From positions 1-6,015 of the forward strand of contig CABQAB010000124.1 of the NCBI GenBank assembly GCA_902461985.1: a stretch of DNA of 6,015 nucleotides, read 5' to 3'. Source of the DNA: an uncultured Bacteroidales bacterium. GTDB lineage: Bacteria; Bacteroidota; Bacteroidia; Bacteroidales; UBA932. Of this stretch, positions 1 to 5,641 are shown piece after piece. The position numbers and the translations under genes are program-made. The notes beneath the pieces were generated by a model, which had not been told where the DNA came from, made no database searches, and saw only the letters and a list, made by a program, of their open reading frames with translations. The stretch's first letter is position 1, and each line of letters opens with the position of its first letter.

Positions 1-397
1 GCCTGTCACTTTCGCGGACGCACCTTTCCCTTTCCTCTACAGCATAGACATTTCCTACAATGCCTTCAAGGAATTCCCTCGTGAGCCGCTCAACTATCTT
101 AGCATCGTGGCATACGCAATCAGGGGGCAGAGGGACGACAACGGAAAGAGGATTCTGAGGGACTGGCCTACGGGTCTGTATAACCACAGGGGACTAAGGG
201 GACTCTATATCGGTTCCAACGACTACCGCAGAATCGATGACACCATTTCCCAGCTTATCTACTATTTCGACATAAGCGACAATCCTGACATAGAGTTTGA
301 CGCATCGGACATCTGTCTTGCATGGCGTGCCGGCGCATACCGTCTGATTTACGACCAGAGCCAGAATATACTCAACTGTCCGCAGATGTTAGAATAA
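1..397 (+). CDS. LRR-type protein, C-terminal end only (probable exported/surface protein)
   Basis: This is the 3' end of a gene that enters from the left edge. The frame is open from base 2, giving 131 residues before the TAA at 395-397. A GTG at 107 could be called as a start, but it is internal: the repeat pattern continues without a break on its 5' side. Visible are irregular leucine-rich-repeat segments, such as LYSIDISYNAFKEFP near the window start, then LRGLYIGSNDYRRID and YYFDISDNPDIEFD, followed by a non-repeat tail ending CPQMLE. LRRs are binding scaffolds. In Bacteroidales such proteins are often lipoproteins with N-terminal BACON or related domains, but that part lies outside the window. 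The IDISYNAFKEFP unit resembles IDLSSNNFQRWP in the next gene, so the two may be diverged tandem paralogues. The stop is 9 bases before the next ATG, which suggests one operon. Ligand and function are unknown. Confidence 0.82.
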   Translation, partial: PVTFADAPFPFLYSIDISYNAFKEFPREPLNYLSIVAYAIRGQRDDNGKRILRDWPTGLYNHRGLRGLYIGSNDYRRIDDTISQLIYYFDISDNPDIEFDASDICLAWRAGAYRLIYDQSQNILNCPQMLE

Positions 398-402
398 GGA
401 GG
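396..402 (+). promoter_or_regulatory. Shine-Dalgarno-like site before the BACON/LRR lipoprotein
   Basis: AAGGAGG overlaps the stop codon of the upstream gene and lies 4 bases before the ATG at 407. It supports that start and suggests translation passes directly from the upstream gene. A match this good is notable because Bacteroidota mostly use AT-rich leaders instead of Shine-Dalgarno pairing, and the other starts in this run show no comparable site. The short spacer makes its real strength uncertain. Confidence 0.4.
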
Positions 403-406
403 CGAT

Positions 407-2209
407 ATGAAGACATACAGAATATTATTTTTATGCTTTGCGGCTGTCGCTTCTTTAGCGGCTTCATGCACGAAGGAGGAGATACCTTTCGAACTTGCCC
501 AGACAGAGCTTTCGTTCGACGCGGAGGGAGGAAAGCAGGTCATATCCATTTCCGCAAACGGAGAGTGGGTGGCCTCTTCCGGTGAACCATGGATTTCCAT
601 TTCGCCTGCGAACGGACGTGGGAGCGGAAAGTGCGAGGTCAGGATAGACACCACTCTCGTAACTTCGGAACGCAGCGGAAGGGTCAATATCCGCAAAATC
701 GACGACGATGAACTCATAAGCCTCGATGTCAGGCAGAAGGGATTTGACTATTCGATTGTCGTGGACAAGGCGGAAGTCAGCATCCCCGAATACGATTCCT
801 ACGAGAACCGTTACTTCAAAGTGAAGGTGAAATCCAACATTGATTTCAATGTGGTGGTTCCGGATAATGTGTCCTGGATTTCATCCGACAGGAACAACAA
901 GGCTCCCGAACTTGACCGCGGGGTGCGTCCACGCGAGGTGACCCTGCGCTTCAACTGGATTGTCAGCTCCCTTCCGGAAGAAAGGACAGCCGAGATCCGC
1001 TTCGAGCCCAAAGACGGGTCGGCGGTACTTGCCCGTCATGATGTCCTGAAGGTGATTCAGGGAGCAGCAGAAGAAATCACCCAGACAAGAAAGGGTGATT
1101 CTCTCGCCGTTCTCGGCATCGGCAGGGCTTTGGGACTGTGGACCGAATTCAATTCTTCGGAGCCTATGGACCGCTGGGCCGGCATCGGACTCTGGACGGC
1201 GGATGACATTGAACGGATCAGGGAGATCGTACATGATGACAGGGAGCATCTTCTTGAAGACCGGAAGAAGTTTGACGATGATGACCCTATGAAGAGCATG
1301 TCCGAGGATGAATATCTTGAGGCGAAGGCCCTGTCGTATGTCGGAAGGGTGAGAAGCGCGTCATTCTCCATGTTCACATGCCGTGAATCTCTTCCGCAGG
1401 AGGTACGCTATCTCAGGGCGGCCGAGAGTCTCACAATCGGAAGCAATGCCAATTCCTTCCTCCGGTCGCTCACTACAGGCGAATATCTCAACGAGCTTAC
1501 CCAGCTGCGCAGGCTGGCGGTAAGGGCATACGGGCTCACGGAACTCGACCGGAACTTGACAAGTCTCAAGAATCTTGAATATATCGACTTGTCCAGCAAC
1601 AATTTCCAGAGGTGGCCTCTTGTTCTTACGCAGGCCAATTTCCCTAAACTTCACGCCATAGTGTACAATGCAAACCAGCGCAGAGTGGCATACGACCTTT
1701 CCAACACCTCATCCACTGACCTGGGCGGATTTATGGACGACACACGTCCGGGAATGGACAACACTTCATTCTGGGGCAGGCTTCTTACATGGGACAATCT
1801 TGACACTCTGGTTCTTGGGGTGAACTATCTGCAAGGCTATATCCCGGGTGACGATGCAGTGAGAAGCATGGGTATTCCGGACTACACCGAAGCTGACAGG
1901 GGTGACTCTCTGACAACGGAGTTCATGAGCCTGAAACTGCCCCGCGTGCTTCCTAAGATCAAGACTTTCTCGATTATCTATAACAGGCTTAACGGAAAAC
2001 TGCCGATGTGGATGCTTTATCATCCGAATTTCGACCTGTGGATGCCGGAGACTTTCATCTTCAACCAGGAGGGCACGAACAAGAACGGCCACCGTGCGGA
2101 GTTCTCCAATCTCCCGTTGAGTCTCAAGGACTACAGCACTGTTCCTGACAACAGCGGCAGCTATTATGACATCCATCCATACAAACTGAAGGAAGACGAA
2201 ACCAAATAA
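407..2209 (+). CDS. BACON-domain and leucine-rich-repeat surface lipoprotein (600 aa)
   Basis: Residues 1-20 form a lipoprotein signal peptide (basic MKTYR, hydrophobic core, LAAS before Cys21). The mature N-terminus CTKEE matches the C-x-K-(D/E)2 surface-export signal described for Bacteroidota lipoproteins, so outer-leaflet exposure is inferred. Residues about 28-112 are a BACON-type beta-sandwich, with the typical EWVASSGEPWISISP core and a closing DVRQKGF strand. Residues about 114-219 look like a second, diverged copy (VVVPDNVSWISS; ending LKVIQGA). After a charged linker (about 265-310, with a DDDD run at 290-293) comes an LRR-like part (about 335-545) with LTQLRRLAVRAYGLTELD, LEYIDLSSNNFQRWP, LDTLVLGVNYLQGYIP and IKTFSIIYNRLNGKLP. 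BACON domains are thought to bind glycans or mucin, and LRRs to bind proteins. No catalytic motif is seen, so a binding role is inferred. It lies 9 bases after the upstream LRR gene and 7 bases before the protease. The start is supported by the signal peptide and the AAGGAGG site. Confidence 0.93.
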   Translation: MKTYRILFLCFAAVASLAASCTKEEIPFELAQTELSFDAEGGKQVISISANGEWVASSGEPWISISPANGRGSGKCEVRIDTTLVTSERSGRVNIRKIDDDELISLDVRQKGFDYSIVVDKAEVSIPEYDSYENRYFKVKVKSNIDFNVVVPDNVSWISSDRNNKAPELDRGVRPREVTLRFNWIVSSLPEERTAEIRFEPKDGSAVLARHDVLKVIQGAAEEITQTRKGDSLAVLGIGRALGLWTEFNSSEPMDRWAGIGLWTADDIERIREIVHDDREHLLEDRKKFDDDDPMKSMSEDEYLEAKALSYVGRVRSASFSMFTCRESLPQEVRYLRAAESLTIGSNANSFLRSLTTGEYLNELTQLRRLAVRAYGLTELDRNLTSLKNLEYIDLSSNNFQRWPLVLTQANFPKLHAIVYNANQRRVAYDLSNTSSTDLGGFMDDTRPGMDNTSFWGRLLTWDNLDTLVLGVNYLQGYIPGDDAVRSMGIPDYTEADRGDSLTTEFMSLKLPRVLPKIKTFSIIYNRLNGKLPMWMLYHPNFDLWMPETFIFNQEGTNKNGHRAEFSNLPLSLKDYSTVPDNSGSYYDIHPYKLKEDETK

Positions 2210-2216
2210 GTGAGAG

Positions 2217-3353
2217 ATGAAGAAGTATTTATATATGTTTTTTGCGGCGTTTGCCCTTTCGGCAGTATCCTGTTCACTTGAGAAGAACGGGCCTGAGACT
2301 CCGGAAGTCACCATCTGTCCGCAGATTTCCCAAAATGCCGTAAAGGGTGAGCTGCTTGTGAAATTCGACCCTCAGGTGAGCGGTATATTGGACAGGATTC
2401 TGCCTGCAACCAAAAGCGGCGGTCCTGCCACACGCTCGGGAGTCGTGTCCGTGGATGATGTTCTTGAATTGGTTGAAACCTACGAAATAGAGCGCGTATT
2501 CCCCGTGAATACGAAAACGGAATCTGCCACCCGCAAGGCTGAGATGCATCTGTGGTATGTGGTGCGTTTCCCTCAGGAGTACTCTGTCGAAGAAGTGGCA
2601 CAGAAACTCGCCGCCCTCGGTGAAGTCCAGCTGGTGCAGGCGAATACCATTCTCAAGCGTGCGACGACTCCCAAGGCTGTGCCTTTCAAGGCCGGCAAGG
2701 TCATGACCAAGTCGGGAGTGACCGATTTCAACGACCCTCTGCTGCAGTATCAGTGGGATATGGTCAATGACGGAACTATGTTCGCGACCAACGACAAAGG
2801 CGAGAATGTGGGCAAATCAATAGCCGGAGCCGATGTCCAGGTTCAGGAAGCATGGACGAAATGCACCGGAGACCCTTCGATTATAGTGGCTGTGCTTGAC
2901 GAGGGCGTGGATTTCACAAACCCCGACCTCAAGCCGAATATGTGGACCAATCCCGGAGAGCAGGGGAATTATGGCGGCAAGGCCGACGTGGACGGGAACG
3001 GATACCCTGGCGACACGCATGGTTTCAATTTCGTGCGCAATACTGGTCTTATCACCACAAACGACGTCAATGACACAGGTCACGGTTCCCATGTGGCCGG
3101 CGTGATTGCCGCCCAGAACAACAACGGTTATGGAATGTCTTCCATTGCCGGCGGCACTCCTGAAAATCCCGGAGTGAAAATCATGAGCTGCCAGATTTTT
3201 CTCAGGCGACACCCAGACTACTTCACTCGCCCAGTTGAGGGCGGTCAAATATGCCACAGACAATGGTGCATTGGTGCTGCAGTGCAGCTGGGGATATATC
3301 TCAGGCGCTGCCAACGGCTATGTGTGGGGAGGGCAGGGCTTCTCGTCAGATGA
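2217..3353 (+). CDS. 5' fragment of the S8 peptidase: signal, prodomain and Asp/His half
   Basis: This is the product actually readable from the ATG at 2217: 378 codons, of which the first 328 (to QIF) are genuine subtilase. Residues 1-18 are a lipoprotein signal (AVSC box, Cys19). Residues about 41-150 (KGELLVKF, LWYVVRFPQEYSVEE) resemble the N-terminal prodomain of fervidolysin-type subtilases. A near-tandem ATKSGGPATRSG at 64-74 and TKSG at 164-167 flank that region. Asp228 and His289 are present. Between them, DVDGNGYPGD (257-266) is an Asp/Asn/Gly-rich loop like those that bind calcium in related subtilases. The last 50 codons, past 3200, are out-of-frame translation, rich in Arg and Cys, with no resemblance to the family. 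No good Shine-Dalgarno site precedes the start, which is 7 bases after the upstream stop. Confidence 0.85.
   Translation: MKKYLYMFFAAFALSAVSCSLEKNGPETPEVTICPQISQNAVKGELLVKFDPQVSGILDRILPATKSGGPATRSGVVSVDDVLELVETYEIERVFPVNTKTESATRKAEMHLWYVVRFPQEYSVEEVAQKLAALGEVQLVQANTILKRATTPKAVPFKAGKVMTKSGVTDFNDPLLQYQWDMVNDGTMFATNDKGENVGKSIAGADVQVQEAWTKCTGDPSIIVAVLDEGVDFTNPDLKPNMWTNPGEQGNYGGKADVDGNGYPGDTHGFNFVRNTGLITTNDVNDTGHGSHVAGVIAAQNNNGYGMSSIAGGTPENPGVKIMSCQIFLRRHPDYFTRPVEGGQICHRQWCIGAAVQLGIYLRRCQRLCVGRAGLLVR
3196..3200 (+). other. Frameshift point in the peptidase gene (T5 run)
   Basis: The reading ATT TTT CTC AGG leaves the subtilase pattern at this run. ATT TTC TCA GGC, with one T fewer, restores IFSGD and the downstream frame. 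The join could also be made by skipping C at 3201, so the exact base is ambiguous within 3196-3201. Five Ts is a short run for phase variation but a plausible spot for an indel error or a single mutation. Confidence 0.85.
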
Positions 3354-4290
3354 GATGTGGATGACCTACAGCCCTATAGAGAAAGTGACTTTCGACTATT
3401 TCATCCATAATGCCGGCTCTCCGAACGGAGTGCTTGACGGCGGCATCGCCGTGTTCGCGGCCGGCAACGAGGCCGCCCCGATGGCCTGCTATCCCGGCAA
3501 ATACAAGGATTATGTGTCTGTAGCCTCGACTGCAGCCGACTGGACACCTTCCACCTTTACCAATTTCAGCGACGGAACCACTATCTCGGCTCCCGGAGGA
3601 GACCAGAACTATTATTTCGATTTCACTGACTCGGAAGCCGGATATGCACGCGGGGAGCGTGGAAGCATACTTTCATGCCTGCCTGTGCATGTCTCGGAAA
3701 ACCGTTACGGATATATGGAAGGCACGTCCATGGCCTGTCCACATGTGTCAGGCGTGGTTGCACTTGGGCTTTCATACGCTGCCAAGCTGCACAAACATTT
3801 CACGGCGGAGCAGTTCCGTGAACTGCTTCACGCGAGCGTGACGCCTGCCGCTGAAATTGAAAAGACATGGCCGGCCCTCAAGTATTACAGCGAGTTTGCG
3901 ACTGAGATCGAGTCAGTGCCGCAGACCATGAACCTCGCCCGAGACTACAAGGGGCAGATGGGCAGCGGCCAGGTGAATGCCGCAAAACTTCTCGAAGCGA
4001 TAGAGCAGGACGGTGCGGGTACACCGATGAAGTTCCCCAATGTCTATGTGGCGGTGGACGAAGATGTCGTATATGTGCCTTCTATCTACTTTGGAGGAGA
4101 TGCTACGGGCTGTAAAGTGGAAATTGCCGACAGGAGCATTGCCTCTGCATCGTATGACGAGGCGAGCGGAAAACTCAGAATCAGCGGTCTGAAAGCCGGA
4201 ATGACCGATGCTTCCATTACCGCGGCTGGCAAGACCCAGAAGTTTGTAATCACTGTCAGAAATACGGCTGGCGGCAACGGTTGGCTATAA
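3202..4290 (+). CDS. 3' fragment of the S8 peptidase: Ser half and C-terminal Ig-like domain
   Basis: This is the shifted-frame continuation of the protease. Family-like sequence resumes with TCA at 3202 (SGDTQTTSLAQLRAVKYA). A TTG at 3235 could be called as a start, but it sits inside a conserved subtilase helix, and no ATG occurs before the SSDEMWM segment. It is therefore not a separate gene. It carries the CSWG strand, oxyanion Asn (codon 3466-3468) in AAGNEA, the YVSVAS and ISAPGG segments, and the nucleophile Ser (codon 3727-3729) in GTSMACPHVSG. The domain closes with GSGQVNAAKLL, where the catalytic fold normally ends. The last ~90 residues (FPNVYVAVDEDVVYVPSIYF onward) look like a bacterial Ig-like beta domain with a short Gly/Asn/Trp end. 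Without recoding it has no start or signal peptide of its own. Confidence 0.85.
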   Translation, partial: SGDTQTTSLAQLRAVKYATDNGALVLQCSWGYISGAANGYVWGGQGFSSDEMWMTYSPIEKVTFDYFIHNAGSPNGVLDGGIAVFAAGNEAAPMACYPGKYKDYVSVASTAADWTPSTFTNFSDGTTISAPGGDQNYYFDFTDSEAGYARGERGSILSCLPVHVSENRYGYMEGTSMACPHVSGVVALGLSYAAKLHKHFTAEQFRELLHASVTPAAEIEKTWPALKYYSEFATEIESVPQTMNLARDYKGQMGSGQVNAAKLLEAIEQDGAGTPMKFPNVYVAVDEDVVYVPSIYFGGDATGCKVEIADRSIASASYDEASGKLRISGLKAGMTDASITAAGKTQKFVITVRNTAGGNGWL

Positions 4291-4291
4291 T

Positions 4292-5092
4292 ATGTGCTGC
4301 AGGTCCTTCACGTCATTTGCATTCCTTTTCTGTCTCCTGCCTTTGAGGCTCGGGGCACAGATCTGGACTGTTCCGGAGAAAGTTCTCGACAGTCTCGCGA
4401 ATCCTGTCGAGGCCGAATCCGGAAAGTTCATGGCTTTTGAAACGAAAGCCATGGTTGCCCGCGGAATCCGGGAAGATGAACGACCTGTATATGAATACAA
4501 GTTTGTCAATAACTGGGACAGGCCTTTAGCCATCTCCGGTATCACTTCGTCCTGCTCGTGTGCTGTCGCAGAGGCTTCTGCTGACGTGATTGCTCCGGGC
4601 GGAAGAGGAAGCATAAATGTGACTTACCATCCGGAAGGGCATCCCGGCAAGTTCCGCCGCAGGATTTTCGTCTACACGAACATGTCCGAAGCCAAGCCTA
4701 CGGCGGTCCTGTCTTTGGATGTGAGCGTGGAGGCTACATCCCCTAAAAGCAGCCGTTTCCCTCATCAGATGGGCCGGATGCGCATGAAAGTGAAGGAGTA
4801 CAGTTTTCACAGAGACTTGAGTGATATGGTCTGTCTGTCGTTTCTGAATGTAGGCGGCACCCCGCTCACTCCTCAGGTTGACGGCAATCTCCTGCCTTCC
4901 TATCTGAAAGTCTGGTGTGAAACGCCTGATGTGGAGCAGGATAAAGAGGGGGAAATATGTGTGGCTTTTGACTCGGAGAAGTTTGCGGAGACTCCTCACG
5001 GCCGGCAGATGCCTGTCAGGGTTCCTGTGGTTTTCAAGGGATTGGGCGTGTCTCCGAGTGCCTCCGCTATAACGATAAATATTGAATTATGA
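4292..5092 (+). CDS. Secreted DUF1573-type beta-sandwich protein (266 aa)
   Basis: A cleavable signal peptide is clear: short N-terminus with Arg4, hydrophobic FAFLFCLLPLRL, probable cut after Gly21-Ala22. The lipobox is absent, so the protein is probably periplasmic or released. Residues about 48-148 fit DUF1573, an Ig/ASH-like fold: FVNNWDRPLAISGITSSCSCAV, then IAPGGRGSINVTYHP, GKFRRRIFVYTN and VLSLDVSVEA. The paired cysteines (Cys88 and Cys90) sit where the family usually has its Cys-Gly-Cys motif. Residues about 165-265 look like a second, weaker sandwich of the same kind (LSFLNVGGTPLTP, closing VPVVFKGLGV). DUF1573 has no established biochemical function; related folds mediate protein contacts. 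The ATG is 1 base after the protease stop with no Shine-Dalgarno site, which implies translational coupling and a link to the protease. The frame ends in an ATGA overlap with the next gene. The family call is by motif, from memory. Confidence 0.9.
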   Translation: MCCRSFTSFAFLFCLLPLRLGAQIWTVPEKVLDSLANPVEAESGKFMAFETKAMVARGIREDERPVYEYKFVNNWDRPLAISGITSSCSCAVAEASADVIAPGGRGSINVTYHPEGHPGKFRRRIFVYTNMSEAKPTAVLSLDVSVEATSPKSSRFPHQMGRMRMKVKEYSFHRDLSDMVCLSFLNVGGTPLTPQVDGNLLPSYLKVWCETPDVEQDKEGEICVAFDSEKFAETPHGRQMPVRVPVVFKGLGVSPSASAITINIEL

Positions 5093-5559
5093 AAAGAATA
5101 CTTGAACCGGTACTTTTACTTGCATTGTTTTTCTTGTCCGTCTCATGCGTGAAGAATGAAACGGAGGAAGTTGTTTATCTTGACGTTACTGCCAACAATC
5201 TCTCCGGAGACTGGCGGCTGGAAAGCATGAACGGGACACCTGCGAACGAGAATGCTCCTGTTTATGTCAGATTTATCAGGAAGGATTCCAGGTATGAACT
5301 TTATTCCAATGTCGGGTCAATGGAGTACACGCGCAAGAGCGGCAGTTTCGTCATTCTTCAGGACGAACTCTCCGGATATATTCTCAGGGGTGACTACGAT
5401 TTTACTCTTGGAGAGCAGTGGAATCACGACTATGCAGTTCTTCTGACTGAAGACCACATGACCTGGACGGCAGTCGATGACAAGGACGATGTCTGCGTCT
5501 ATGTCCGCTGCACTATTCCGGAGGAAATCATTTCGTTGTTCCCTTCTCTCGGGGACTGA
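5089..5559 (+). CDS. Small lipoprotein of unknown function, possibly lipocalin-like (156 aa)
   Basis: Residues 1-19 are a lipoprotein signal peptide (MKR, then VLLLALFFL, box SVSC with Cys20). The mature N-terminus CVKNETEE is acidic and partly resembles the Bacteroidota surface-export signal. The remaining ~130 residues are beta-rich: LSGDWRLESMNG (38-49), YVRFIRKDSRYELYSN, GSFVILQDELSGYILRGDYDF and DHMTWTAVDDKDDVCVYVRC. The opening Gly-x-Trp motif followed by alternating strands recalls small lipocalin-like lipoproteins common in Bacteroidales, but the match is only in pattern. No catalytic residues are recognised. Its start overlaps the stop of the DUF1573 gene (ATGA, 5089-5092), so it is coupled to that gene and is the last gene of the run. 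A role beside the protease, for example as an accessory or inhibitor-like protein, is conceivable from position alone. Confidence 0.88.
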   Translation: MKRILEPVLLLALFFLSVSCVKNETEEVVYLDVTANNLSGDWRLESMNGTPANENAPVYVRFIRKDSRYELYSNVGSMEYTRKSGSFVILQDELSGYILRGDYDFTLGEQWNHDYAVLLTEDHMTWTAVDDKDDVCVYVRCTIPEEIISLFPSLGD

Positions 5560-5560
5560 T

Positions 5561-5624
5561 GGTCATTGAGCGAGCGGAGCCTTTCGTTGTTATCTTGAGC
5601 GAGCGGAGCGAGTCGAAAGATCCA
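5561..5624. repeat. Intergenic dispersed-type repeat with two copies of a 15-base unit
   Basis: TTGAGCGAGCGGAGC occurs exactly twice, at 5566-5580 and 5595-5609, starts 29 bases apart. The second copy continues as GAGTCGAAAGATCC. The whole block has the look of the short GAGCGA...GTCGAAAGATC intergenic repeats scattered through many bacterial genomes, Bacteroidota among them. It almost fills the 82-base gap between two convergent genes. Copy number in this genome cannot be seen from one window. Confidence 0.6.
5576..5623. terminator. Weak inverted repeat between convergent genes, possible bidirectional transcription end
   Basis: CTTTCG at 5581-5586 pairs with CGAAAG at 5614-5619. The stem can extend after a small internal loop through GGA (5576-5578) and TCC (5621-5623). 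The loop is about 27 bases and no T-tract follows on either strand, so this is not a standard intrinsic terminator. The only support is its place between converging genes. Confidence 0.2.
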
Positions 5625-5641
5625 CTGCCTGCAATCCATCG

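Larger units (their letters stand above)
2217..4290 (+). pseudogene. S8 (subtilisin-like) serine peptidase lipoprotein, disrupted by a one-base frameshift
   Basis: Two overlapping frames together encode one subtilase. The first runs 2217-3353 and the second is open to 4290. Dropping one T from the run at 3196-3200 joins them as CQIFSGDTQ and gives a 690-residue protein. Order: lipoprotein signal peptide (1-18, Cys19), prodomain-like region (about 41-150), catalytic domain (about 205-596) and a C-terminal Ig-like beta domain (about 600-683) ending GGNGWL. The full S8 set is present: Asp228 in AVLDEG, His289 in GHGSHVAG, oxyanion Asn417 in AAGNEA and Ser504 in GTSMACPH. The family makes secreted endopeptidases that mature by removing the prodomain. 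The lipid anchor suggests outer-membrane attachment, side unknown. Only one lesion is seen and all catalytic residues are kept, so the decay is very young, or the base is a sequencing error, or there is recoding. As written, Asp and His are translated separately from Ser, so the protein should be inactive. Confidence 0.92.

Noticed and set aside
1766..2314. Long minus-strand open frame (182 codons)
   Set aside because: It is antisense to the end of the BACON/LRR gene and the start of the peptidase gene, and its translation shows no family pattern or start signal; a shadow of the real coding strand.
2896..3314. Open frames opposite or out of phase within the peptidase gene
   Set aside because: They overlap the Asp/His catalytic region, whose plus-strand frame is unmistakably subtilase; they carry no recognisable motif.
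3201..3353. Arg/Cys-rich 50-residue tail on the first protease fragment as a novel domain
   Set aside because: It is out-of-frame reading of conserved subtilase sequence; the correct frame encodes the CSWG and preceding helix of the family.
3235..4290. Independent gene starting at TTG 3235
   Set aside because: It has no signal peptide, no ribosome site and starts inside a conserved helix; the frame upstream of it (from 3202) also matches the family.
5560..5641. CRISPR array or attachment site in the intergenic repeat
   Set aside because: There are only two units with 14-base spacing, no spacer-sized variable segments, no cas genes and no integrase or tRNA nearby.
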